64,000 bases of DNA from positions 186,001 to 250,000 of the forward strand of contig CACYHQ010000004.1 in the NCBI GenBank assembly GCA_902774245.1, in the 5' to 3' direction. Below the pieces are notes generated by a model. That model searched no databases. It was not told the origin of the DNA and worked only from the letters and a program-made list of their open reading frames with translations. Positions 54,106 through 63,927 of this stretch are shown one piece after another. Position 1 is the stretch's first letter; each line of letters begins with the position of its first letter. This DNA is from an uncultured bacterium (GTDB lineage: Bacteria; Verrucomicrobiota; Lentisphaeria; Victivallales; UBA1829). The position numbers and the translations under genes were made by a program.

Positions 54106-55191
54106 TTAGAACCCTTCGAGCAGGGACTTCTGTTCTTTGTTTTTCTCCGCGGCTTTTTCCGCCGCATCCTTCGCATTGAGGGATTCGGGGCCGCGAATGG
54201 CATCGGAATCCCGGTCAAGCGGTTCGTCGAGCAGGGACGAACTCTTCGGATCTCGCATATCCTCCAGGAACTGGATGTCCTGGATCTCCTCGTAATCGAC
54301 GTCCTTGCGCGCCTCGCGTCCGCCGACGACCTTCACGATGCCGGTGTCCGGGTCAAGCACAAGGCGGGGCGGACGGTCGGTCTTCATCAGGATCTGACGG
54401 TTTTCGAGGTTGCCGTCGGTATTGTACTGATAGTAGGCATATACTTTCGTGCTGGCGGGCAGCAGGACGCTGAGACGGGAAAGGAAGTCGATCTCGCATT
54501 TCGGGCGGAGATCGGGCCCCAGGTCATAGCCGATGTGACGGAGCATGTAGACATTGTCCTTGTCCTCGAGCGTGAGGCAGTAGATGTTGGACTTGCCCGT
54601 AAAATAACTCAGGATGCGGTATTCGCGCGTCTTGATCATGCGGTGCTTTTCCTCCTTCGTGCCGTCCTCATTGACCTTGGGCTCTTCCGGACTGTCGTCG
54701 AGCAGCGGCAGACCGACCGTGCGCGACCAGATCACACTGCCGCGCACGATGTTGAAATGCGCCTCCTTGGACTGGTACGGCGTGGGCATCTGCGGATGGC
54801 GCAGCACGGCTTTTACGGTATAGCGTCCGGTGGAACGCAGATCGTAGTGCTTGCTGAGGTTGAACATGTAGGATTTTTCGCCGCCGGGGGGCAGGATCAC
54901 GCCGGTCATATCGGGCAGCGGAGCGTCCTTCGGCGTGCGGATGAAGGACGGGTCGTTGCGGTCGGAACGCCGGATCTCAAACTGGAGATTGCCCTTGAGG
55001 CCGAGGTTTTCGCCGAACGCCAGCGGATGTGCGGAGAGGTTGCGCATCGCGACGCGTACGAAAACGGATTCATATTGAAGATAGTTGACCTGGACCGGCT
55101 TGACGACGATCGCCACCTGTGCGCGGACGCACAGAGGGATCAGAAACAGAACAAGAACCGCCGCCCGGAAATGACGCAGTTTGGAATACAT
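54106..55191 (-). CDS. secreted protein of unknown function
   Basis: The 361-residue protein has a signal peptide (about 1-24, ending in VRAQ). The next 130 residues are beta-rich and resemble an immunoglobulin-like domain (VFVRVAMRNLSAHPLAFGENL). The middle third has YRILSYFTGKSNIYCLTLED and YMLRHIGYDLGPDL. The C-terminal 70 residues are charged and probably unfolded. I do not recognise a family. It lies three bases after the heptosyltransferase, so it is co-transcribed with envelope and phosphoesterase genes. Confidence 0.65.
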   Translation of the reverse strand: MYSKLRHFRAAVLVLFLIPLCVRAQVAIVVKPVQVNYLQYESVFVRVAMRNLSAHPLAFGENLGLKGNLQFEIRRSDRNDPSFIRTPKDAPLPDMTGVILPPGGEKSYMFNLSKHYDLRSTGRYTVKAVLRHPQMPTPYQSKEAHFNIVRGSVIWSRTVGLPLLDDSPEEPKVNEDGTKEEKHRMIKTREYRILSYFTGKSNIYCLTLEDKDNVYMLRHIGYDLGPDLRPKCEIDFLSRLSVLLPASTKVYAYYQYNTDGNLENRQILMKTDRPPRLVLDPDTGIVKVVGGREARKDVDYEEIQDIQFLEDMRDPKSSSLLDEPLDRDSDAIRGPESLNAKDAAEKAAEKNKEQKSLLEGF

Positions 55192-55194
55192 GGC

Positions 55195-56238
55195 TCAGCT
55201 CCTTTCCATAAGAAGGTTGTAAGACGCTTCGGCGACCGCTTCCGGGTCGACCGACGCGTGACATCGTGAATCTTTACAGTAGCGCAAAAAACAGCGATTG
55301 CAAGCGATTTCCGGAATAAACACGGATTTTTTTTCGCAGTAAGGCCCGGTCAGAGCGGGATCCGTCGGTCCGAACATGGCGACGACGGGCACGCCGAGCG
55401 CCGCGGCGATGTGCATCGGACCGCTGTCGTTGCAGATCATCAAAGAAGACAGGCGCACCGCCTCCAGCAGTTCGCCCACGCTTGTCTGTCCGCAGATCGA
55501 GGCGACGGGCAAATTCTTGCTCTTCGCCAGGATTTCGTTCGCATCCTCCGCTTCGTCATGCGTTCCGGCGAGCAGGAACTTCAGTCCCGGATCGCGGCGG
55601 GCGAGCGAGGAGATCACGGAGAAGAAGAAATCGGCGGGCCATTTTTTTGTCGCCCAGCGTGCGCCCGGCGCGATGACCGCGAAACGCTCCGGCACGGTCC
55701 CGCCGAACGCGGCGGCCACGACCTCGCGGGCGCGGGCAGCGCTTTTTTCGTTGACCGGCAGATTCAGGCTGAAATCCAGGTCTTTTCGCCCGAGGAAATC
55801 CTTCATCAGGGCATTGTTGATCTCGACTGCATGACCGGGTTGCTCGTGGCCCTTCAGATAACGGGTGTAAAATTTTGACGCGGGGCGTTCGCGCGGGGTC
55901 GCGGGGCCGCAACGGAGTTCGCAGCCGGTGAGACGTCCGATGACGGCGCTCCGGACCAGTCCCTGCAGGTCGATCACGGCGTCGTAGGGTTCGCGCCGGA
56001 GATCGGAACACAGACGGATGAATTCCGGCAGGAACTGAAGCGGCTTGCGGAGTTTTCCGTCGCGAAACAGGATCACGCGGCGGACGCACGGAAGGTACGG
56101 CGGCAGGTCGGCGAACGCCGGTTTCACGACCCAGTCGACAGAAACATCCGGACAGGCTTTCGCCAGCGCCGAAACGGCGGGCATCGCGTGCAGGATGTCC
56201 CCCAGGCTGCTCGGTTTTACGATCAGATAACGCTTCAT
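55195..56238 (-). CDS. lipopolysaccharide heptosyltransferase-like glycosyltransferase (GT9)
   Basis: The 347-residue protein has the WaaC/WaaF-type GT9 layout. N-terminal MKRYLIVKPSSLGDILHAMPA and DAVIDLQGLVRSA are seen. The C-terminal donor domain has APGARWATKKWP and ICNDSGPMHIAAALGVPVVAMFGPTDP, which are family signatures. A Cys cluster (CNRCFLRYCKDSRC) near the end is common in the group. It adds a heptose or related sugar to the LPS core. It follows the phosphoesterase by 51 bases. Confidence 0.85.
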   Translation of the reverse strand: MKRYLIVKPSSLGDILHAMPAVSALAKACPDVSVDWVVKPAFADLPPYLPCVRRVILFRDGKLRKPLQFLPEFIRLCSDLRREPYDAVIDLQGLVRSAVIGRLTGCELRCGPATPRERPASKFYTRYLKGHEQPGHAVEINNALMKDFLGRKDLDFSLNLPVNEKSAARAREVVAAAFGGTVPERFAVIAPGARWATKKWPADFFFSVISSLARRDPGLKFLLAGTHDEAEDANEILAKSKNLPVASICGQTSVGELLEAVRLSSLMICNDSGPMHIAAALGVPVVAMFGPTDPALTGPYCEKKSVFIPEIACNRCFLRYCKDSRCHASVDPEAVAEASYNLLMERS

Positions 56239-56289
56239 GGTGCTCAGCGTCCTCTCCGGTCCATGCGGCGGACGGCGTCCGTCCGGCGA

Positions 56290-57102
56290 TCACATGCCAT
56301 GTTCGAGACGGGTGGCCAGGCATTCCGGCAGACCGGCGGCACGGATTTTCTCCTGCGTCCCGGCGATATCGTACGGCAGACGGTACCGCGTGAGCGTGCG
56401 CTGGTCGGTGTCGTACACCGCGAACGTCGCGCGCGGGTCGCGGTTGCGCGGCTGGCCCACGCTGCCGACGTTGATCAGGTATTTGCATCCCGGCTGGATC
56501 GGCAGAACGATCTCGTCGGCCTCGTCGGACCGGAACATCATGCCCTCTTCGTCGGGCTTGACCGTCCAGAGTTTCAGCTCGTCGACAGGCAGTTCGCCGG
56601 GACGCGCAAGCATTTTCTTGCAGTATGCGATCGGCACGTGGGAATGTCCGCAGAAGCAGAGTTGCGTGTACTGGTAGGAGAAATTGTCCATCGCCTGATG
56701 AATGTCGAAAATATAGCCCCATTCCGACGGACTGTCCAGCGACGCGTGGACCGCGGTGAACGGCGTCCCGCGCACCTGCATTTTGTACGGCAGTCCGGCA
56801 AGGAAGGCGTGCTCCTCCCCGGTCAGCATGTTCTGCGTCCACAGGACCGCGCTTTTCGCATGGGGATTGAATCCGGCCATGACCGTGTCGCCGTTCGACG
56901 CATATTCGTCGTGGTTGCCCTTGACGAACGCGACGACGGGCAGCGAGCGCATGATCTCCAGGCATTCGTGCGGATTGGCGTTGTAGCCGACGATGTCGCC
57001 GAGGGAGAGATAGGAGTCCACCGCGAGTTCGCGGCAGCGGGCAAGCACGGTCTCCAGCGCTTCGAGGTTCGCGTGGATGTCGCTCAGGATCGCATATTTC
57101 AT
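56290..57102 (-). CDS. calcineurin-like metallophosphoesterase
   Basis: The 270-residue protein has the full metal-binding set: SDIHAN, LGDIVGYN, GNHDE, VHASLD and GHSHVP. A C-terminal NVGSVGQPRNRDP stretch typical of the YfcE/MJ0936-like branch follows. Members cleave phosphodiesters or act as protein phosphatases; the substrate cannot be read here. It is the first gene of the unit that continues with the heptosyltransferase and secreted protein. Confidence 0.8.
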   Translation of the reverse strand: MKYAILSDIHANLEALETVLARCRELAVDSYLSLGDIVGYNANPHECLEIMRSLPVVAFVKGNHDEYASNGDTVMAGFNPHAKSAVLWTQNMLTGEEHAFLAGLPYKMQVRGTPFTAVHASLDSPSEWGYIFDIHQAMDNFSYQYTQLCFCGHSHVPIAYCKKMLARPGELPVDELKLWTVKPDEEGMMFRSDEADEIVLPIQPGCKYLINVGSVGQPRNRDPRATFAVYDTDQRTLTRYRLPYDIAGTQEKIRAAGLPECLATRLEHGM

Positions 57103-57240
57103 CGCATGTCAGCCTTGGATGGTTTGAGAATTCAAAAAAACATTTCATTGAATATACCACGTCCGATGCCGATTTTAAAGAGCAAATAGCGGAAAAATCC
57201 GTTTTTTCTTCAATAAATCTGGAAAAACATACTTTTCGAC

Positions 57241-57269
57241 TTGAAAAATCGGCAATCATGCCGTATTTT
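57241..57269 (+). promoter_or_regulatory. promoter of the pilus motor operon, with palindrome in the spacer
   Basis: TTGAAA (57241-57246), 17 bases, TATTTT (57264-57269). The spacer holds CGGCA-ATCA-TGCCG (57250-57263), a 5-bp inverted repeat suitable for a repressor or activator. Confidence 0.45.
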
Positions 57270-57311
57270 TTAGCGATATTTATTTTTCTTCACACCAAAT
57301 GAGGTTTAAAC

Positions 57312-59039
57312 GTGCTTGACAGTGATTATGTATTGGAGCTGCTCCAGGAAAACGGTTTCGTGACCAAGGAGCAGGTCGACGAAGGCTGGAAAAAAGTCGC
57401 CGACTCGGACGGCGAACTCGATATCCTTGACGCGCTGAAGTCTTTGCGCTACGTCGACGAACAGGAAATCATCAACATGCTCGCCCAGCAGTACGGGCTT
57501 GAGACCATCGACCTGTCCGCCTTCGTCATCCCCGACGAAGTGATCGCGGAACTCCCGGCGGAAACCGCCCGGCAGTACCAGGTCGTCCCCGTCATGCTGC
57601 ATGACGACATCCTCACCGTCGCCATGTCCGATCCGACCGACATGGAGACCGTCGACACGCTCCGCTACCTGCTGAAGCGCGACGTCGAGGCCGTCATCGC
57701 CCCCGCGAAGCAGATCCAGAAGGTCCTCGAGGCCAGCTACGGCGGACTCGAAGGCACCGTGGATTCCTACGTCGGCAGCGTCGACACGTCCAAGCTCGAA
57801 GTCGTGCAGACGGACGAGGACGAGGCCACGAAGGAGGCCATGAAAGCCGCGAACACCAACCCCGAAGACGACGCCCCGATCATCAAACTCGTCTCCCTGC
57901 TCATCTACAACGCCTTCAAGCTCCGCGCATCCGATATTCACCTCGAGCCGATGGAAAAGAAATTCCGCATCCGCTACCGCATCGACGGTGCGCTCCGCGA
58001 AATGGAAAGTCCGCCGAAGTACCTCCAGACGAACATCATCAGCCGTATCAAGATCATGTCCAAGATGGACATCTCCGAGAAGCGCGTACCTCAGGACGGA
58101 CGTATCCAGATCGAGGTCTCCGGCGTCGGGCTCGACCTCCGTGTTTCGACCATTCCCACCACGCACGGCGAATCCATCGTCATGCGTATCCTCGACAAGT
58201 CCAGCATCCAGCTCGACATCCCGAAGCTCGGTTTCTACACCGACGACCAGGAAAAGATTGACCGCATCATCTCCATGCCTGACGGCATCTTCCTCGTCAC
58301 CGGCCCGACCGGTTCCGGCAAAACGACCAGTCTGTACGCCTTCCTGAACACCATCAACAAGCCGAACCGCAAGATCATCACGGTGGAAGACCCTGTCGAA
58401 TACCAGCTCAGCGGCATCAACCAGGTCCAGGTGAACCCGATCGTGCAGATGACGTTCTCGAACGCGCTTCGAGCCATGCTCCGTCAGGCGCCCAACATCA
58501 TCATGGTCGGTGAAATCCGCGACTTGGAAACCGCCGACATCGCCATCAACGCATCCCTCACCGGTCACTTGGTGTTCAGCACGCTGCACACCAACGACGC
58601 CCCCAGTTCCGTGACACGACTGATCGATATGGGAGTGAAGCCCTTCCTCGTGGCGTCCTCCGTCCGCGCCATCATGGCCCAGCGACTCGTCCGCCGCGTC
58701 TGCAAGAACTGCATGGAGCCCTACAAGCCGTCCCCGGACGAAGTCCGACTCCTCCACCTCGACAAGGACTACCTCGACTCCGCGAACCTCGTCCATGGAC
58801 GCGGCTGCCCCGCTTGCGGCGGCACCGGGTACAAGGGACGTATGGGAATCTACGAGATCTTCCTCATCACCGAGGACATGCAGTACCTCATCTACAACAA
58901 GGAAAGCTCCGACAAGCTCCGCGCCGCGGCACGTCAGAGCGGTATGAGAACCCTGCGCGAAGACGGCCTCCGCAAGGCCGCCGCCGGAACCACCACGGTC
59001 TCCGAAGTCCTCGCGGTCACCGTCGGCGACGAAGAATAA
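57312..59039 (+). CDS. pilB: PilB/GspE-type assembly ATPase, copy 1
   Basis: This hexameric ATPase drives pilus or type II pseudopilus assembly. The 575-residue protein has an N-terminal GspE-N domain (1-130) and the motor with Walker A GPTGSGKT, EDPVEY (Asp box), Walker B IIMVGEIRD and the His box LVFSTLHTND. A zinc site follows (CKNC, then CPAC). The start is GTG at 57312, with GAGG seven bases upstream. A related ATPase follows 27 bases downstream, then PilT and PilC. Whether it serves type IV pili or secretion is not settled; PilT nearby favours pili. Confidence 0.9.
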   Translation: MLDSDYVLELLQENGFVTKEQVDEGWKKVADSDGELDILDALKSLRYVDEQEIINMLAQQYGLETIDLSAFVIPDEVIAELPAETARQYQVVPVMLHDDILTVAMSDPTDMETVDTLRYLLKRDVEAVIAPAKQIQKVLEASYGGLEGTVDSYVGSVDTSKLEVVQTDEDEATKEAMKAANTNPEDDAPIIKLVSLLIYNAFKLRASDIHLEPMEKKFRIRYRIDGALREMESPPKYLQTNIISRIKIMSKMDISEKRVPQDGRIQIEVSGVGLDLRVSTIPTTHGESIVMRILDKSSIQLDIPKLGFYTDDQEKIDRIISMPDGIFLVTGPTGSGKTTSLYAFLNTINKPNRKIITVEDPVEYQLSGINQVQVNPIVQMTFSNALRAMLRQAPNIIMVGEIRDLETADIAINASLTGHLVFSTLHTNDAPSSVTRLIDMGVKPFLVASSVRAIMAQRLVRRVCKNCMEPYKPSPDEVRLLHLDKDYLDSANLVHGRGCPACGGTGYKGRMGIYEIFLITEDMQYLIYNKESSDKLRAAARQSGMRTLREDGLRKAAAGTTTVSEVLAVTVGDEE

Positions 59040-59066
59040 CGCAATCAACCACACGGATCTTATATC

Positions 59067-60746
59067 ATGCTTGACTCTGAAAATCAAACACTGAAAGACA
59101 TCCTCCTGAACGCCAACGCGTGTTCCGCCCAGAACATGAAGGAAGCCGAGGAGGAATTTGACCGTACGGGGAAACCGCTTCAGCAGATCCTGGTCGACTT
59201 CCAGATCCTGACCGAGAACGAGATACTCAACTACATCGCGGAAAGCCTCGGCACGACCGTCGTCGACCTCTCCATGCTTGAGGTCCCGAAAGAGGTCATC
59301 GACCTCATCGACGCGGACAACGTCCGCATGCTCGGCGTCGTCCCGATCGATGCGGACGACACCACCGTGACGCTCGCCGTGCGCAATCCGCTGAACTACC
59401 AGATCGCTGACGAAATGCGCTTCGTGCTGGGCAAGGACGTGATGATCGTCCTCGCCGAAGAAAAGCAGATCGACGCGTTCATCGACAAGTATTATCCCGT
59501 CGACATCAACGGCGTGAACGACCTCCTCTCCGAGATGGACGCCATGGAAGGCTCAGACTACGCCTACGCGAACGCCGAAGAGGACGCGAACAAGGCCCCG
59601 ATCATCAAGTTCGTGGACGCCGTCCTCTACCAGGCCATCCGCGACAAGGCGTCGGACATTCATTTCGAGCCGTTCGAACACGAATTCAAGATCCGCTACC
59701 GTATCGACGGCGCGCTTTACGAGATGTCCCCGCCGCCGCGCAGCCTCGCCATCCCGGTCATCAGCCGTGTGAAGATCCTCTCCGGCCTGAACATCTCCGA
59801 GCGCCGCAAGCCTCAGGACGGCCGTATCCAGCTCAAGATTGCCGGACGCCCCATCGACCTCCGTGTGTCCACGCTCCCGACCTCCCACGGCGAATCCGTG
59901 GTGCTCCGTGTTCTCGACCGCTCCGTCGTCAACCTCGACCTCGACGTCCTCGGCATCAACGAAGACACGCTCAAGAGGATCCGCGAGATCATCGCCATGC
60001 CGAACGGCATCTTCATCATCACCGGCCCGACCGGTTCCGGCAAGACGACCACGCTGTACTCCGCGCTGAAGGAGATCAACAAGGTCGAGGACAAGATCCT
60101 CACGGCCGAAGACCCTGTCGAATACGACCTCGAAGGCATCGTGCAGCTCCCGATCAACGACGCGATCGGCATGACGTTCGGACGGGCGCTCCGCGCCTTC
60201 CTCCGTCAGGACCCCGACATCATCATGCTCGGTGAAACGCGCGATATCGAGACCGCCGAAATGGCCGTCCAGGCCTCCCTCACGGGACACCTTGTGTTCA
60301 CCACGCTCCACACCAACGACGCCGCCGGCGCCGTGACCCGTCTGATCGATATGGGCGTCCAGCCCTTCCTGATCACGGCCTCGCTGATCGCCATCCTCGG
60401 TCAGCGACTCCTCCGCCGCATCTGTCCGCACTGCCGCACGGCGTTCGTCCCCACCGACGACGACCTGAAGCTCCTCGGACTCCAGCGGAAGGACATCGGC
60501 GACAACAAATTCTACTACGGCAAAGGCTGCCCCACCTGCAACAACACCGGGTACAAGGGACGTAAAGCCATTACCGAACTGCTCTGCATGAGCAGCAAGA
60601 TCTCCTCGCTGATCCTGGACTCCGCCCCCGCCGTCGTCATCCGCGACAAGGCGCGCGAACTCGGCATGACCACCATGCGCGAGGACGGCATCCGCGCCAT
60701 CCTGAACGGCGAGACCACGATGGAAGAAGTTCTCAAATACACGTAA
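59067..60746 (+). CDS. PilB/GspE-type assembly ATPase, copy 2
   Basis: The 559-residue protein is a second full assembly ATPase, with GPTGSGKT, EDPVEYD, IIMLGETRD, LVFTTLHTND and the zinc Cys pairs CPHC and CPTC. It is alike in layout to the gene before it but clearly diverged, mostly in the N-terminal domain, so it is an old duplication. All motor motifs are intact in both. Copies may serve pilus and pseudopilus systems, or form mixed rings. It lies 21 bases upstream of pilT. Confidence 0.9.
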   Translation: MLDSENQTLKDILLNANACSAQNMKEAEEEFDRTGKPLQQILVDFQILTENEILNYIAESLGTTVVDLSMLEVPKEVIDLIDADNVRMLGVVPIDADDTTVTLAVRNPLNYQIADEMRFVLGKDVMIVLAEEKQIDAFIDKYYPVDINGVNDLLSEMDAMEGSDYAYANAEEDANKAPIIKFVDAVLYQAIRDKASDIHFEPFEHEFKIRYRIDGALYEMSPPPRSLAIPVISRVKILSGLNISERRKPQDGRIQLKIAGRPIDLRVSTLPTSHGESVVLRVLDRSVVNLDLDVLGINEDTLKRIREIIAMPNGIFIITGPTGSGKTTTLYSALKEINKVEDKILTAEDPVEYDLEGIVQLPINDAIGMTFGRALRAFLRQDPDIIMLGETRDIETAEMAVQASLTGHLVFTTLHTNDAAGAVTRLIDMGVQPFLITASLIAILGQRLLRRICPHCRTAFVPTDDDLKLLGLQRKDIGDNKFYYGKGCPTCNNTGYKGRKAITELLCMSSKISSLILDSAPAVVIRDKARELGMTTMREDGIRAILNGETTMEEVLKYT

Positions 60747-60767
60747 TCAACATAAAGGGCCCTCAAA

Positions 60768-61835
60768 ATGGTTGAAATGGATGAATTACTGGATCTCGTC
60801 GTCACCGAAGGCGTCAGCGATTTGCACCTCGAAGTCGGCGTTCCCCCCGTAATCCGCCTCCACGGCGAAATGACCCAGCTTGATCTTCCTCCGCTCCAGC
60901 CGGAAGACACGGAGGCGCTGGTCAAGTCGATCGCCTCCCCGCGCCATCTCCAGCAGCTCGCCGAAGACGGCGGCACCGACTTCGGTTTCGCGTTCGGCGA
61001 CCGCGCGCGTTTCCGCGTCAGCGCGTTCAAGCAGAAAGGCTGCATCGGCTCGGTGCTCCGCCAGATCCCGAACGAAATGATGTCTCTCGCAAAAATCGGC
61101 CTCCCGCCGAGCATCAAGGACCTGCTCTACCGTCCCCGCGGAATGATCCTCGTGACCGGCCCGACCGGTTCCGGCAAGTCCACCACCCTCGCCTCGATGA
61201 TCAACGTCATCAACGAGGAGCGTGCCGTGCACATCATCACGGTCGAGGACCCCATCGAATTCTACCACCACCACAAGAAGAGCGTGGTGATCCAGCGTGA
61301 AGTCGGCGCGGACGTCCCGAGCTTCTCCGAAGCACTCCGCCGCGCCCTCCGTCAGGACCCCGACATCATCCTCGTCGGCGAATTGCGCGACCTGGTCACC
61401 ATCGAAGCCGCAGTCACCGCCGCCGAAACCGGTCACCTGGTCTTCGGCACCCTGCACACCACCGGCGCGGCCCCGACCGTCGACCGTATCGTCGATGCTT
61501 TCCCGACCAACCAGCAGCCGCAGATCCGCACCCAGCTCGCCGCCGGTCTCGTCGGCGTCATCTCCCAGGTGCTCCTGCCCCGTATCGACAAGCCCGGACG
61601 CGTTGCCGCGTTCGAGATCATGATCACCACACCCTCCATCCAGGCGCTGATCCGCGACGGCAAGACCTTCCGTATCACGTCGGACATCCAGACGGGCGCG
61701 AAGTTCGGTATGAACACCCTCGACTCCCACCTCGTCGACCTCTACAAGAAGGGCATGGTCTCCTACGGCGAAGTCATCACGAAGGCACAGGACCCCGAAG
61801 GCATCGTCCAGACGCTCGCGAATACCAACATCTGA
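60768..61835 (+). CDS. pilT: type IV pilus retraction ATPase
   Basis: PilT depolymerises pili and powers twitching. The 355-residue protein has the PilT N-terminal PAS-like domain ([17 protein letters not shown]), Walker [15 protein letters not shown] with the following HHHKKS, and [19 protein letters not shown] and a C-terminal [10 protein letters not shown], the equivalent of the AIRNLIRE box, are present. No zinc Cys pairs are present, as expected for PilT. ATG 60768. Confidence 0.95.
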   Translation: MVEMDELLDLVVTEGVSDLHLEVGVPPVIRLHGEMTQLDLPPLQPEDTEALVKSIASPRHLQQLAEDGGTDFGFAFGDRARFRVSAFKQKGCIGSVLRQIPNEMMSLAKIGLPPSIKDLLYRPRGMILVTGPTGSGKSTTLASMINVINEERAVHIITVEDPIEFYHHHKKSVVIQREVGADVPSFSEALRRALRQDPDIILVGELRDLVTIEAAVTAAETGHLVFGTLHTTGAAPTVDRIVDAFPTNQQPQIRTQLAAGLVGVISQVLLPRIDKPGRVAAFEIMITTPSIQALIRDGKTFRITSDIQTGAKFGMNTLDSHLVDLYKKGMVSYGEVITKAQDPEGIVQTLANTNI

Positions 61836-61878
61836 TCCGGTTTCTCATTCAACATTCACATAACCTGGAGTTCACAAA

Positions 61879-63141
61879 ATGCCGATCTTCCAATACACCG
61901 CGATGGACGCATCCGGTAAGGAACAGAAGGGACAGCACGAAGCCGCAAGCGAAGAAGCCGTCGCATCGTTCCTGAAGGAACAGGGGATGTTCCCCACCTC
62001 CATCAAGCCGCTCGCCAAGGCGGCCAAGGCAAAAAAGGAAAAGGCCAAAGCCCCCGGCGCCGCAAAAGGCCTGAACATCAACCTCGGCCCCACGGTCATG
62101 AAGGGCAAGGACCTGACCGTCTTCACCCGTCAGCTCGCCATCCTGCTCGACGCCGGCCTCCCTCTGATCCGCTCGCTCAAGACGCTTGAAAGACAGGCGA
62201 AAAACCCGGCCGTCAAGACCATTCTCGGCAAGGTCGCCTACTCCGTCGAAGGCGGCTCGACCTTCTCCGAAGCCCTCGCGCAGCACCCGAAATCGTTCGA
62301 CAAACTCTACCTGAACATGATCCGCGCAGGCGAAGCCGCAGGTAAGCTCGAACTGATCCTCACCCGTCTGGCAGGCTTCCGCGAAAAGGCCGCCAAGATC
62401 GCCGGCAAGGTCAAATCCGCCATGGTCTACCCGGCCATCGTGCTCTCCATCGCCATCGGCATCACCATCTTCCTCATGATCTTCATCGTCCCGAAATTCG
62501 AAGTCATGTTCACGGAAATGCTCGACGGCGCGCAGCTGCCCGCCATCACCCAGTTCGTCATGGGCGTCAGCCGCTGGCTGCAGAACAACATCATCATCGC
62601 CATCATCATCGTGGTCGTCCTCGTGATCGCCACGAAGTTCATCCTCAAAACGGAGAAAGGGCGGTTCTACTTCGACAAGGGCATATACAACGCCCCTGTC
62701 ATCGGCCTGCTCATCTCCCGTAACGCCATTTCCAAGTTCTCCCGTACGCTCGGCACCCTCATGGGTTCCGGCGTGCCCGTCCTGAATGCCCTCCAGATCG
62801 TTCGCGACACCGCCGGCAACGAACTGGTCTCCAAAGCCGTCCAGCAGGTCCACGACGCCGTGAAGGAAGGCGAACCGATGGCGCCCCCGCTGCTCGCCAC
62901 CAAGATCTTCCCCGACATGGTCATCAGTATGATCGAGGTCGGCGAGGAAACAGGCAAGCTCCCGGACATGCTCGAAAAGATCGCCGACACCTACGACGAA
63001 GAAGTCGACAACGCCGTCAGCGCCCTGACATCCATGATCGAACCGTTGATGATCGTCTTCCTGGCCGTCATCGTCGGCGGTATCGTCATCGCACTGTTCA
63101 GCCCGCTGATCACCATCATCCAGACTCTCGGCGGCGGTTGA
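61879..63141 (+). CDS. pilC: PilC/GspF-type inner membrane platform protein
   Basis: PilC is the inner membrane platform on which PilB and PilT act. The 420-residue protein has a short N-terminal domain, a Lys/Ala-rich linker (residues 48-65), two GspF repeats and three membrane spans. The repeats have LAILLDAGLPLIRSL and LGTLMGSGVPVLNAL; the spans are at about 190-215, 233-255 and 390-412. CCTGGAG precedes the ATG. It ends the motor operon; the pilin and secretin genes are not in the window. Confidence 0.92.
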   Translation: MPIFQYTAMDASGKEQKGQHEAASEEAVASFLKEQGMFPTSIKPLAKAAKAKKEKAKAPGAAKGLNINLGPTVMKGKDLTVFTRQLAILLDAGLPLIRSLKTLERQAKNPAVKTILGKVAYSVEGGSTFSEALAQHPKSFDKLYLNMIRAGEAAGKLELILTRLAGFREKAAKIAGKVKSAMVYPAIVLSIAIGITIFLMIFIVPKFEVMFTEMLDGAQLPAITQFVMGVSRWLQNNIIIAIIIVVVLVIATKFILKTEKGRFYFDKGIYNAPVIGLLISRNAISKFSRTLGTLMGSGVPVLNALQIVRDTAGNELVSKAVQQVHDAVKEGEPMAPPLLATKIFPDMVISMIEVGEETGKLPDMLEKIADTYDEEVDNAVSALTSMIEPLMIVFLAVIVGGIVIALFSPLITIIQTLGGG

Positions 63142-63212
63142 TCCGCCTCGTCCACGGTCCCGCCCAGGAATTCCCCGGACGGGACCTTTTCTTTTTCCGG
63201 AGGTACGCGCAA

Positions 63213-63917
63213 ATGCGCTGCTATCTGAACATCGGAAATACACACACGCAGATACTCTACATCGCGCCCGACCGCCTCAATTTTCAGGAGACGGTCGCCA
63301 CGGACGATTTTTCGCCGGAAATGATCCGCCCGGATGAATTGTCATTCATCGGAGCCTCATGCGTCGTCGAACGGATGTTCCCGGTTTTGGCGGACCTCGG
63401 CGTCCATCTTGTGACGCCGGAGGCCGCTTCGAAATTCGTGGACTTCTCCCTCGTCGATGCGTCGACGCTCGGACAGGACCGTATCGCGAATGCCGTTTAT
63501 TTGACCAAAAGAGCCACTCTTCCGGCTGTTTCGCTTGATTTCGGCACCTGCATCACCGCGGAGATCGTCGACGCGCAGAAACGCTTTCTCGGCGGCGCGA
63601 TCTTCCCCGGACGCACCCTTACGCGCCGTGCCCTCAATCTCTACACCTCGAAACTCCCGTTCGTCGAACTCGCGGACGAATTGCCGCAAAACCTGGGCAC
63701 GAACACCGCCGACGCCATCCGCCTGGGCGCCGACGCCGCCGCCATCGACGCCGTGGCGGGATTCCTCGCCCGCGTCGAAAAGATGCTCGGGAAACGTCCT
63801 GCCGTCTACGCCTGCGGCGGCGACCGCGCGTTTTTCCTGCGCGCGCCGGAACTCGCCGGTATGAGGGACGGCAAGGACAACTTCACCCTGCGTGGAGTCG
63901 AGCGGACTTTCCGCTGA
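63213..63917 (+). CDS. coaX: type III pantothenate kinase (CoaX)
   Basis: CoaX phosphorylates pantothenate, the first step of CoA synthesis. The 234-residue protein has the ASKHA fold: NIGNTHT near the start, GQDRIANAV, and DFGTCITAEIVD followed by FLGGAIFPG, the family signature. The usual first residue of the N-terminal phosphate motif (DxGNT) is Asn6 here, and the Asp in TxD is Glu. ATG 63213 has GGAGG ten bases upstream. It lies between pilC and trpF with no visible link to either. Activity is likely but the Asp changes leave some doubt. Confidence 0.8.
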   Translation: MRCYLNIGNTHTQILYIAPDRLNFQETVATDDFSPEMIRPDELSFIGASCVVERMFPVLADLGVHLVTPEAASKFVDFSLVDASTLGQDRIANAVYLTKRATLPAVSLDFGTCITAEIVDAQKRFLGGAIFPGRTLTRRALNLYTSKLPFVELADELPQNLGTNTADAIRLGADAAAIDAVAGFLARVEKMLGKRPAVYACGGDRAFFLRAPELAGMRDGKDNFTLRGVERTFR

Positions 63918-63927
63918 GAAACGTCCC

